Below are positions 1-6,150 of a stretch of DNA of 28,786 bases, piece after piece. Made by a program: the position numbers and the translations under genes. Every line of letters starts with the position of its first letter. Position 1 is the stretch's first letter. This DNA comes from a virus: the IMG/VR virus record IMGVR_UViG_3300029915_000113, positions 1-28,786 of that record. One strand, given 5' to 3'. The notes below the pieces were generated by a model. That model made no database searches, had not been told where the DNA came from, and was given only the letters and a program-made list of their open reading frames with translations.

Positions 1-1
1 G

Positions 2-463
2 GTTTCCAACCGGATGCGGGGATGGGTCAAGGCAATGATTGTTTCGGGTGACGTGTCGATGCTCTGCGGTGGTGCGTATATCCTGGCAAAGGGGGCGAAG
101 GTGAAAGGTGTCAAGAGCGCCCTCATTCACGTGATGATGCCGGGGTCGAATGTCGGCGAGATGTGGGAATCCTCGAAGGTCGGCGTGATGCGGGAATCCT
201 CGAATGTCGGCGTGATGTGGGGATCCTCGAAGGTCGGCGTGATGTGGGAATCCTCGAAGGTCGGCTCGATGCTGGGATCCTCGAAGGTCGGCGAGATGTG
301 GGAATCCTCGAAGGTCGGCGAGATGCGGGAATCCTCGAATGTCGGCTCGATGCGGGAATCCTCGAATGTCGGCGTGATGCGGGAATCCTCGAAGGTCGGC
401 GAGATGCTGGGATCCTCGAATGTCGGCGTTAACAACTCCACAAACAAACTTCCCGCAAAATGA
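2..463 (+). CDS. Nine-residue tandem-repeat protein, 5' end cut by window edge
   Basis: The frame is open to the left edge, so the true start probably lies outside; the first ATG inside is at 14. From about residue 46 of the visible product it is built of a 9-residue unit of the form SS[NK]VG[VES]M[WRL][EG]. Ten full 27-bp DNA units encode it, and looser V/G/S-rich copies precede them. Regular short repeats with valine or methionine at fixed places and small polar residues between them suggest a beta-solenoid-like fold, as in other short-repeat phage proteins; this is inference. Because the unit length is a multiple of three, other frames also stay open, including a minus-strand frame; this frame is preferred because it runs on upstream and couples to the next gene by an ATGA overlap. 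No function can be assigned. Confidence 0.5.
   Translation, partial: VSNRMRGWVKAMIVSGDVSMLCGGAYILAKGAKVKGVKSALIHVMMPGSNVGEMWESSKVGVMRESSNVGVMWGSSKVGVMWESSKVGSMLGSSKVGEMWESSKVGEMRESSNVGSMRESSNVGVMRESSKVGEMLGSSNVGVNNSTNKLPAK
151..428 (+). repeat. Ten 27-bp direct tandem repeats plus a partial copy
   Basis: Ten complete units run from 151 to 420 with an 8-base partial unit after them. The units differ only at a few fixed places: unit base 1 (G/T), bases 8-9 (GT, GA or TC), bases 13-14 (TG, CG or CT) and a nearby A/G change. The rest, including GTCGGC, GATG and ATCCTCGAA, is nearly constant. There are no spacers, so this is not a CRISPR array. The pattern fits recent amplification with homogenisation between copies. 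Confidence 0.95.
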
Positions 464-816
464 GCACGCCCGAAGAAGTGCAGGAACCGAAATCCAAGGT
501 CCCACCCATGCCGCCCAAGCAGGCAGACAGCGCGGCGACGGCTGATCTGCACCGCCGCGCGGGCAGCGGATCGCGCCCGGACCTACGCGGGCATAGCAAG
601 GGCGATGGCAGCACAATGGGGAGCACTCAAATGAAGAACAAGTGTACGCAGTCGGGTAATTTCGCCACACACAGCGACGGCACCTATATTTGGTTTTGCC
701 CGCTTTGTGGATTCAGGCCCAAGGTTTCATCAGCACGGGATTCCAGCGTACTTAGGCCGCACCGGGATCGACGCAAGCCCACCCCGCCCGCCGTTAGCGG
801 CGAAAGGGGGCAATAA
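460..816 (+). CDS. Uncharacterised small protein, possibly two short genes read as one frame
   Basis: The 118-residue frame starts in an ATGA overlap with the repeat gene. It looks composite. Residues 17-30 (MPPKQADSAATADL) are nearly identical, in DNA and protein, to a segment of the gene at 3429-4055. A second in-frame ATG at 631 follows a GGGGAG Shine-Dalgarno-like site and would give a 62-residue product containing a possible metal-binding knuckle (a Cys four residues in, and CPLC). The last 14 or so residues are read through the hairpin repeat at 775-820, which suggests that this end is a by-product of the regulatory repeat and not a conserved tail. I recognise no family. The true start is uncertain. 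Confidence 0.4.
   Translation: MSTPEEVQEPKSKVPPMPPKQADSAATADLHRRAGSGSRPDLRGHSKGDGSTMGSTQMKNKCTQSGNFATHSDGTYIWFCPLCGFRPKVSSARDSSVLRPHRDRRKPTPPAVSGERGQ
516..544 (+). repeat. Copy A of a duplicated 29-bp segment coding KQADxAATAD/E
   Basis: Bases 516-544 and 3672-3700 match over 29 nt with one mismatch, and both are read in the same coding frame just after an in-frame ATG (508 and 3663). This points to duplicated gene fronts or to recombination between short genes. Confidence 0.85.
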
Positions 817-820
817 CTTA
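775..820 (+). promoter_or_regulatory. Start-associated hairpin repeat, copy 1
   Basis: This copy ends three bases before the ATG of the helicase-methyltransferase gene. It contains a perfect 5-bp stem CGCCG-TTAG-CGGCG at 789-802, followed by AAAGGGGGC, which may serve as the ribosome-binding site. Bases 785-820 (36 nt) are identical to 3394-3429, and 775-803 (29 nt) are identical to 3021-3049. Its place in front of three starts suggests a shared translation or recombination element. Confidence 0.8.
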
Positions 821-822
821 CC

Positions 823-3021
823 ATGAATTACGACTCCTTTATAGCATCAAAGTCTAAGCAGCGCGTTGCCTCCGGGTTTGAGCCTTTGCCGATTGTCGCC
901 CCTCTTTTCGACTGGCAGAAGTCGGTTGTTAGATGGGCGATTCGAAACGGATGCGCCGCCCTCTTTGAGGACTGCGGCCTTGGCAAGACACTCCAACAGC
1001 TCGAATGGGCTCGCCAGATCGCGGAGCATACCAAGTTCCCCGTGCTGATACTGACGCCTCTTTCAGTGGCCGCCCAGACCGCAGCGGAGGCCGCCAAGTT
1101 CGGAATCAAGGCTGCGGTCGTCCAATCACAGGAGGGCGTGAAGGGGAAAGGAATCTGGATCACCAACTATGAGAAGCTGGATCATTTCGATCCCGATGAG
1201 TTTTCAGGCGTAGTCTTGGATGAGTCGTCCATCCTAAAAGCGTTCACCGGAAAGACCCGAATCGCCCTGACCGAGGCTTTCAGCAAGACGCCCTATCGCC
1301 TTTGCTGCACGGCAACACCTAGCCCGAACGACTATACCGAGTTCGGCCAGCACGCGGCGTTCCTTGGGGTCTGCTCTCCCGCACAGATGCTCTCAACTTT
1401 CTTCCTTAACGACACCTTCAACACAGGCGATTGGCGGTTAAAGAAGCACGCCGAGGGAGAGTTCTGGAAATGGGTCGCGTCATGGGCCTGCTGCGTTTCA
1501 AAGCCGTCTGACATTGGTTTTAAGGATGATGGCTATGAATTGCCTGCCCTCCACATGCACACGGAGATTGTTCAGGTGGACGAGGCTGACCCCGGCGGCG
1601 AGGAACTATTCCGTCACGCAACCCTTTCGGCCACCACGATCCACAAGGAAATGCGCATGACCAGCGAGGCCCGCAGCAAGCGCGTTGCCGAGATCGTTGC
1701 CGCAAAACCTACCGAGCAATTTCTTGTCTGGTGCAATACGAACGATGAGGCCGACCGATTGGCGCTTGCGATACCCGATTGTGTCGAGGTTCGCGGTTCC
1801 GACACGGCACACAATAAGGAGAAGGCTGTCGCGGGGTTCCTGGATGGTAGCGTGCGAGTCCTAGTCTCCAAGCCGTCTATCTGCGGGTACGGGCTAAACC
1901 TGCAATGCTGCGCGAACGTGGCATTTGTGGGCCTCTCATATTCCTTTGAGGACTTCTATCAGGCGCTTAGACGTTGTTACCGTTTCGGCCAGAAACGCGA
2001 GGTAAACGCTCACATAATCCACGCCCAGACCGAGGGGGAAATTGTTAAGAACATCAGCCGTAAAATCGAACAGCACAAAATCATGCAGACAGAAATGAAG
2101 AAGGCGTCAGCCGTATTTGCCGAGAACCGCATAAAGGATCTCACGCTCAAGACCACAATCGAAACCATGGAGGGCCCGGATTGGAAACTGGCGCATGGGG
2201 ACTGCGTTCGATTCGCCAAGACAATCCCGAGCGAGTCGATAGACTTCTGCGTGTTCTCGCCTCCCTTCGCTGACTTGTTCACCTATTCTGACGACCTTCA
2301 GGATATGGGAAATTGCACGGACTTAAAGGAGTTCACCAAGCACTTTGAAATCCTTATTGCGGAACTAGCCCGCGTCATGGTCCCAGGCCGCGAGTGCGCG
2401 GTCCATTGCGTGGACCTGCTTTCCACAAAGTGGAAGCACGGGAAGATCGAGTTCCAGGATTTTAGCGGGGAGATAATCCGCGCCTTCTGGCGTCACGGGT
2501 TCCTGTTTCACTCGCGCATCTGCATCTGGAAGTCGCCCGTAACTGAGATGCAACGAACCAAGGCGCACGGACTGCTTTACAAGACACTAAAGGCGGATTC
2601 CTGCGACAGCCGCGTTGGGTGCGCTGACTACCTTCTGGTTTTCCGCAAGCCTGGAGAGAATCCCCGTCCGGTGTTCAAAAAACCCGAGTCGTTTCCTGTA
2701 GAGACATGGCAGGAGTATGCGTCCCCTGTCTGGATGACAGTCGATCAAGGACGGGTGCTCAACGGCGAAGGCGCCCGCGAGCAAGCCGACGAGCGCCACA
2801 TTTGCCCCCTTCAATTGGATGTTATCGACCGCGCCATCACGCTTTGGAGCAACCCCGGAGACTTGGTGTTTTCTCCCTTCACCGGGATAGGCAGCGAGGG
2901 TTACAGCGCCTTGAAGCTCGGTCGCAAGTTTGTGGGCTCGGAGCTTAAGCGCAGCTATTTCGAGCAGGCTGTGGGAAATCTCAAGAAAGCCAAAGCGCAA
3001 ACCGAGTTCATTTTAGCATGA
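823..3021 (+). CDS. SNF2-type helicase fused to a beta-class DNA methyltransferase
   Basis: This 732-residue protein joins two enzymes. Residues 1 to about 430 form a superfamily 2 SNF2-like ATPase: Walker A DCGLGKT at 50-56, a DESS box at 133-136 in place of DEAH, TATP at 163-166, and motif VI with QALRRCYRFGQ at 380-390. Residues from about 450 form an adenine-N6 or cytosine-N4 methyltransferase: the catalytic SPPF is at 479-482 and the SAM-binding loop SPFTGIGSEG at 684-693. The catalytic motif comes before the SAM motif, the order of beta-class enzymes. The usual D of DPF is S. Fusions of this kind are known in phages, where they may protect phage DNA or act on DNA during replication; the target site is unknown. 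There is no nuclease domain and no adjacent restriction gene, so it is probably an orphan modifier. Hairpin repeats flank the gene on both sides. Confidence 0.88.
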   Translation: MNYDSFIASKSKQRVASGFEPLPIVAPLFDWQKSVVRWAIRNGCAALFEDCGLGKTLQQLEWARQIAEHTKFPVLILTPLSVAAQTAAEAAKFGIKAAVVQSQEGVKGKGIWITNYEKLDHFDPDEFSGVVLDESSILKAFTGKTRIALTEAFSKTPYRLCCTATPSPNDYTEFGQHAAFLGVCSPAQMLSTFFLNDTFNTGDWRLKKHAEGEFWKWVASWACCVSKPSDIGFKDDGYELPALHMHTEIVQVDEADPGGEELFRHATLSATTIHKEMRMTSEARSKRVAEIVAAKPTEQFLVWCNTNDEADRLALAIPDCVEVRGSDTAHNKEKAVAGFLDGSVRVLVSKPSICGYGLNLQCCANVAFVGLSYSFEDFYQALRRCYRFGQKREVNAHIIHAQTEGEIVKNISRKIEQHKIMQTEMKKASAVFAENRIKDLTLKTTIETMEGPDWKLAHGDCVRFAKTIPSESIDFCVFSPPFADLFTYSDDLQDMGNCTDLKEFTKHFEILIAELARVMVPGRECAVHCVDLLSTKWKHGKIEFQDFSGEIIRAFWRHGFLFHSRICIWKSPVTEMQRTKAHGLLYKTLKADSCDSRVGCADYLLVFRKPGENPRPVFKKPESFPVETWQEYASPVWMTVDQGRVLNGEGAREQADERHICPLQLDVIDRAITLWSNPGDLVFSPFTGIGSEGYSALKLGRKFVGSELKRSYFEQAVGNLKKAKAQTEFILA

Positions 3022-3049
3022 AGCCCACCCCGCCCGCCGTTAGCGGCGA
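3021..3049 (+). promoter_or_regulatory. Start-associated hairpin repeat, copy 2 (short)
   Basis: These 29 bases are identical to 775-803 and keep the CGCCG-TTAG-CGGCG stem-loop, but they lack the purine-rich part of copies 1 and 3; the sequence runs into an AT-rich stretch before the ATG at 3058. The repeat starts on the last base of the helicase stop codon, so the helicase gene lies between two direct copies. Confidence 0.8.
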
Positions 3050-3057
3050 CTAAATTT

Positions 3058-3390
3058 ATGCCTGAAAACGATCCAACGCTAGAGTTCTACAATTCGCTCA
3101 TGTCTTCGGGCACGAGCTGCGAAATGCCACGGTACAAGTGCCACAAGGAAGTTTGGGCCATGAAGATCAGCAAGATCATCGACCCGACCCTGCCGGGAGA
3201 TGAAAGTGACGGAACCAAGATTCTGGTCTGCGAAATGTCACCAACATCAACGGGCAGTCCTGTGCGTGTGGACGGCCAATACCTCCGCCAACACAGGCCA
3301 GAAGTCGGAGGCTACTACGTCGTCTATAAGGACGGATACAAGTCCTACTCACCCGCCAAAGCGTTTGAGGAAGGCTACACGCGCCTATGA
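3058..3390 (+). CDS. Small conserved phage protein of unknown function
   Basis: This is a 110-residue soluble protein. It resembles a small phage family I know only as hypothetical, with the block PRYKCHKEVWAMKI near residue 25 and a C-terminal block GGYYVVYKDGYKSYSPAKAF. It has no membrane segment and no catalytic motif that I can name. The aromatic-rich C-terminus looks like a compact beta fold. It is preceded by the short hairpin repeat and followed by the third copy, so it is a single-gene module between repeats. Placement beside a DNA-modifying enzyme and a resolvase candidate suggests an early or DNA-metabolism role, but this is only inference from context. Confidence 0.7.
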   Translation: MPENDPTLEFYNSLMSSGTSCEMPRYKCHKEVWAMKISKIIDPTLPGDESDGTKILVCEMSPTSTGSPVRVDGQYLRQHRPEVGGYYVVYKDGYKSYSPAKAFEEGYTRL

Positions 3391-3428
3391 AGGCGCCCGC
3401 CGTTAGCGGCGAAAGGGGGCAATAACTT
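3391..3428 (+). promoter_or_regulatory. Start-associated hairpin repeat, copy 3
   Basis: Bases 3394-3429 match 785-820 exactly over 36 nt, including the 5-bp stem with TTAG loop, the AAAGGGGGC tract and the AT-rich stretch ending at the start codon. The ATG at 3429 shares its first base with the end of the repeat. The repeat begins directly after the preceding stop codon. Confidence 0.8.
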
Positions 3429-4055
3429 ATGAGCACCGAGCACAACTGGCCCGAGGACTTTTCCCACGAGAACGGGAACTACAATAACGACTGTTACATG
3501 TGCAAAACGGTTTTCATCGGCCACAAGCGTCGGCACGTCTGCCGTGTATGCGCTACTCCTAAGTCGATCCGCGACCAGCTCGCCCACCTCCAGTCGCAGC
3601 TTGACGAGTGCCGCCGCGATGGCGGACCTGGAGGCGTGTGCAGCTCAGGAGGCTGCGACCAAATGACCCCTAAGCAGGCAGACAACGCGGCGACGGCTGA
3701 GCGCGAGACAGCGCAGTTGCGGGAGGAACGGGACGAAGCCAGAGCGCAACGAGACGCCAACGCCGAGAGCATTGCCTTTGTAAAGGAAGGTCGAGACCAG
3801 CAGTTGGGAGAACTCCAACGGCGCATTAACGAGTTGAACGGCATTCGGATTCGCGTCGTGGATGAGCGCGACGAATACGCAGCCCGCCTGACCGCCGCAG
3901 AGGCCACCGTAGCGCAACTCCGGGCGGAGAATGAACAATTACGGAGCGCGAGAGTAAGCTCGCCGGGAGAAATACCCGGAGGCGTGGTAACCAGCCCCAC
4001 GGCGCTCCACCAACTCACCACCCTGCGAAGCTGGCCTGTGGTCGTCTCCCCATGA
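3429..4055 (+). CDS. Cys-rich N-terminus plus coiled-coil protein, unknown function
   Basis: The 208-residue frame has a possible zinc knuckle at its N-terminus (CYMC near residue 21 and CRVC near 38, with His residues between). Then comes a helical, strongly charged region with heptad-like L/A spacing from about residue 90 to 175, consistent with a long coiled coil. An in-frame ATG at 3663 has an excellent AGGAGG site at 3647-3652 and begins MTPKQADNAATAE, the segment shared with the gene at 460-816. A shorter product of 130 residues may therefore be made as well, or this may be two genes fused in frame. The 3' end overlaps the next gene by ATGA. No family is recognised. Confidence 0.6.
   Translation: MSTEHNWPEDFSHENGNYNNDCYMCKTVFIGHKRRHVCRVCATPKSIRDQLAHLQSQLDECRRDGGPGGVCSSGGCDQMTPKQADNAATAERETAQLREERDEARAQRDANAESIAFVKEGRDQQLGELQRRINELNGIRIRVVDERDEYAARLTAAEATVAQLRAENEQLRSARVSSPGEIPGGVVTSPTALHQLTTLRSWPVVVSP
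3647..3652 (+). promoter_or_regulatory. Strong internal Shine-Dalgarno site for a possible start at 3663
   Basis: AGGAGG lies 10 bases before the in-frame ATG at 3663. It is one of the clearest ribosome-binding sites in the window, which is notable because many other starts have none. Confidence 0.6.
3672..3700 (+). repeat. Copy B of a duplicated 29-bp segment coding KQADxAATAD/E
   Basis: One mismatch separates it from 516-544. It follows the ATG at 3663 in the same frame, as copy A follows the ATG at 508. Confidence 0.85.
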
Positions 4056-4435
4056 GTAAGGGGGCACGGTTCACCCTGGAACAGATCTCACGGATGCCCG
4101 AGCGAATTCAAACCCAAATCTATGCCCCCCGCCCCCTTGCGAATCATCGTGAAGCACCCCCTGCCATCGTGGAACGTGGTGAGCAGGATGAACCACTGGA
4201 AGCAGACCAAGCTAAAGAGGGCGATTCAGGAAAGTACCTTGTGCGGGTTACGAGCCATCGAGTCCACCTGCTCGACGAGGACAACCTCTGCGAGAAGTAC
4301 CACATCGACGCACTCCGCTATTCTGGAATCCTTCCTAGCGATGCGCCTGATAGAACACGGATCATCACGACGCAGAAGAAAGTTGCCCAAAAGTCGGACC
4401 AGTTCACCGAAATAACCATAGAAAGGACGCCATGA
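4052..4435 (+). CDS. RusA-like Holliday junction resolvase candidate
   Basis: In this 127-residue protein the C-terminal half carries LLDEDNLCEKYHIDALRY followed by GILPSDAPD and ends with a short TEITIE strand. RusA-type endonucleases use a DxDN motif, a nearby lysine and a later aspartate; here D75, D77, N78, K82 and D97 have almost the spacing of the E. coli RusA residues D70, D72, K76 and D91. The N-terminal 60 residues are polar and Pro-rich and probably not part of the fold. RusA enzymes act as small homodimers on branched DNA before packaging. The gene is coupled by ATGA overlaps on both sides. The assignment rests on motif spacing alone; it could be an inactive relative. Confidence 0.5.
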   Translation: MSKGARFTLEQISRMPERIQTQIYAPRPLANHREAPPAIVERGEQDEPLEADQAKEGDSGKYLVRVTSHRVHLLDEDNLCEKYHIDALRYSGILPSDAPDRTRIITTQKKVAQKSDQFTEITIERTP

Positions 4436-4830
4436 CCTGCTACGAATACCAACTGCTCCCCCTTCATTCCTTTCTTACCGATCCAAAGGTGCCTGATGGG
4501 TACCGGTGGGTCAGGAGCGAAGAGGGGTATGCCGTCCTCGAGAGGGTGTTCGAGGACCAGATTCAGGACCAGATCACGATCTATGACGGTCCCCCAGGCC
4601 CTATCGTGAAGGCACCCAAAGGGGCAACCCCGCCAATCCTACCCACCCTGAAGGCCATTCTCACCCCCAAGTCGAAGCGGAAGCCGTCCCCGGCCCCTGT
4701 AGCCCCGCCGGCGCCAAAGGAGGAGCAGAAGGTGATGATCGGGGGGGTCTGGATGACCGCCGCACAGGTTGCCGAGTATCGCAGGAAGCTTGCAGAACCC
4801 ACCCCGCTCCCGGGGATAGACAACGGATGA
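4432..4830 (+). CDS. Uncharacterised protein with Pro-rich linker
   Basis: The 132-residue protein has an N-terminal region of about 60 residues rich in Y, W, D and E. A basic Pro/Ala/Lys-rich linker follows at about 75-98, then a short C-terminal helix with the block VWMTAAQVAEYRRKL. It has no signal peptide or membrane segment. Such a domain-linker-helix layout often tethers a partner, but no family is recognised. ATGA overlaps at both ends place it in the same coupled operon as the resolvase candidate and the transglycosylase. Confidence 0.6.
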   Translation: MTCYEYQLLPLHSFLTDPKVPDGYRWVRSEEGYAVLERVFEDQIQDQITIYDGPPGPIVKAPKGATPPILPTLKAILTPKSKRKPSPAPVAPPAPKEEQKVMIGGVWMTAAQVAEYRRKLAEPTPLPGIDNG

Positions 4831-5240
4831 CCCCCATGCCCGCCCCGGTCGCCATCTACTGCGCAGCCTTCCAGCCTGTCATCCTGGATCGTCTCCTGGT
4901 GGCGATTGGAATGGTCGAGTCGAATGACAACCCGAAGGCCATCGGGAAGGCAGGGGAGCGGTCAAGGTGGCAGATCAGCCGGGATGTCTGGAAGGAGACG
5001 ACTGGTCTCCCCTTTGACCGTGCGCAGTTTGATGCCTATGCCTACCCTGTCGCCCGAGCTCACCTTATCGCCCTGAAGTGGCGTCTGACCGAGGCTCACG
5101 TTCCGATCACCGTCAAATCCCTTGCCCTGGCATGGAACGGTGGTGCGACGGCAGCGATCCTAGGGAAGCTGGAAAACGCGAAGGCTCGAGCCTACGCCGA
5201 TCGCGTGGAGTCTTTGTACCAGACTATTTCGCAACCTTGA
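4827..5240 (+). CDS. Lytic transglycosylase-like (lysozyme fold) protein, likely endolysin or host-wall hydrolase
   Basis: This 137-residue protein matches the SLT/goose-lysozyme fold in order: AIGMVESNDNP with the probable catalytic E31, then AIGKAGERSRWQIS, the block that usually reads GxxxGxxQI, then helices with AHLIALKW and LALAWNGGA, and a final YADRVESLY. Enzymes of this type cleave the glycan strand of peptidoglycan. There is no clear signal peptide; the N-terminus is mildly hydrophobic (about residues 8-20), so export through a holin is possible. It is the last gene of the plus-strand operon. Its 3' end overlaps a minus-strand membrane-protein gene by 17 bases, so a lysis cluster may be built from both strands. 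A structural-lysin role cannot be excluded. Confidence 0.75.
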   Translation: MTPMPAPVAIYCAAFQPVILDRLLVAIGMVESNDNPKAIGKAGERSRWQISRDVWKETTGLPFDRAQFDAYAYPVARAHLIALKWRLTEAHVPITVKSLALAWNGGATAAILGKLENAKARAYADRVESLYQTISQP

Positions 5241-5415
5241 TCGCGTAAATCGCCACCAGGACCGCGATCACAGCGATGATGTTCGAGAGTCGGTTTGCGC
5301 CCTGCGCTGCCGCAAGTGCCACAGCCTTCTCGTTCAGCTTGTCCCGAAGGTCCACCAACTCGCGCAGGTGCTGAATGCGTTCGGTCAACTGAGCGATCGT
5401 AGGTTCCTGGTCCAC
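5224..5415 (-). CDS. Small membrane protein with coiled coil (holin- or spanin-like candidate)
   Basis: The 63-residue protein starts at a GTG. Residues 5-40 form an amphipathic helix with leucines spaced as in a coiled coil. Residues 43-60 (about LSNIIAVIAVLVAIYAIKV) form one membrane segment near the C-terminus, ending in a short basic tail. This tail-anchored layout is seen in some phage lysis proteins. It is the last gene of the long minus-strand operon and its stop lies inside the 3' end of the convergent transglycosylase gene. Function is inferred from position and topology only. Confidence 0.6.
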   Translation of the reverse strand: MDQEPTIAQLTERIQHLRELVDLRDKLNEKAVALAAAQGANRLSNIIAVIAVLVAIYAIKVAK

Positions 5416-5426
5416 ATGGATCCGAT

Positions 5427-5834
5427 CTATTTATCCAGCCTGACCTCTATTCGGTCGAGACGCTTTTCCTGATCGGTGAGTGACTGGCCTATTCCGGTCA
5501 GCTTGTTGCTGATATCCTCCCGTGAGTTTCGGGACTCCTTGAAGAACTCGGATAGGCGTGCGTTCACCAGGGCCTGCTCCTCGATGAAGCTGTCGTGCTT
5601 GGCGAGCGTTGCCTTCAGGGCTGTCGTGTCGGCCTTGACTGCCAGCACATCGGGGTCCTGGGACACCATCTCGTGCTTGTAGGCATTAAAGGCGTAGATG
5701 CCGACCGGGATGGAAATCAAGAACCCAATCTTCAGGATGCGCCGTGCGTTCGGGGTGTTCACCATGTCGAAAAGACCGGACAGGGACTCGATCAGACCCT
5801 GCTTGGTCTCCTCTTGGTCGGATTTGTTTCTCAT
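5427..5834 (-). CDS. Membrane protein with long C-terminal coiled coil
   Basis: The 135-residue protein has a charged N-terminus of about 30 residues, one membrane segment at about 34-50 (ILKIGFLISIPVGIYAFNAY) and a helical C-terminal part from about 60 to 135 rich in K, D, E and L. The C-terminal end (LTDQEKRLDRIEVRL) has a heptad pattern. The topology suggests a membrane-anchored coiled coil facing the periplasm or cytoplasm. Together with its two neighbours it forms a set of three membrane/coiled-coil genes of likely lysis or envelope role. No specific family is recognised. No ribosome-binding site is visible before the ATG, but a hairpin lies just upstream. Confidence 0.65.
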   Translation of the reverse strand: MRNKSDQEETKQGLIESLSGLFDMVNTPNARRILKIGFLISIPVGIYAFNAYKHEMVSQDPDVLAVKADTTALKATLAKHDSFIEEQALVNARLSEFFKESRNSREDISNKLTGIGQSLTDQEKRLDRIEVRLDK

Positions 5835-5847
5835 AGTGGCAAGTGGG

Positions 5848-5873
5848 GATACTACGCGAAAAGACGCAGTATC
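5848..5873 (-). other. Intergenic hairpin before the membrane/coiled-coil gene
   Basis: On the minus strand GATACTGCG pairs with CGTAGTATC (9 bp, one G-T wobble) around an 8-base loop. It lies 13 bases upstream of the ATG at 5834. There is no T-run after it in either direction, so it is not a typical terminator; it could be an mRNA processing or translation-control structure. Confidence 0.55.
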
Positions 5874-5883
5874 ATCCGTTAAA

Positions 5884-6150
5884 TCACGCTAGCGGGGCAG
5901 GGGGAACAGAAACCGCAGGGGCGGGTGCAGGTGCCGGGGGTGCAGGTTTGCTCACCAAGGCTTCGATCTTGGCCTCCAGGGCTACGACCCTCAGTTCGAG
6001 GTCGTGCGCGAGCGTGGTGGCCTCGGTCTTCGCCTGAGCGACATCGGCCTTCGCCTGCGCTGAGATCGAGAGACCGCTGTGATGGGCTTGATAGGCGAGC
6101 AAGACTCCGAGAACGGAGACGATGAGGAGGACTACTTCGATGATGTTCAT
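5884..6150 (-). CDS. Small membrane protein with Ala/Pro-rich tail
   Basis: The ATG at 6150 is chosen because it overlaps the stop of the upstream gene as ATGA; a longer TTG-started frame begins at 6201. The 88-residue product has an N-terminal membrane segment (residues 1-22, MNIIEVVLLIVSVLGVLLAY), then a helical region with a heptad-like pattern (ELRVVALEAKIEALV), then a C-terminal Pro/Ala stretch. One anchor plus a coiled coil plus a Pro-rich end is a layout seen in spanins and other envelope-spanning phage proteins. No lipobox is present. The function is uncertain. Confidence 0.6.
   Translation of the reverse strand: MNIIEVVLLIVSVLGVLLAYQAHHSGLSISAQAKADVAQAKTEATTLAHDLELRVVALEAKIEALVSKPAPPAPAPAPAVSVPPAPLA

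Noticed and set aside
151-428. Possible CRISPR array
   Set aside because: The units are directly adjacent with no unique spacers, and the 27-bp period keeps a reading frame open.
127-552. Minus-strand repeat protein with PTFEDS units
   Set aside because: It arises because a 27-bp repeat keeps several frames open; the plus-strand frame continues from the edge and couples to the next gene by ATGA. It is not fully excluded.
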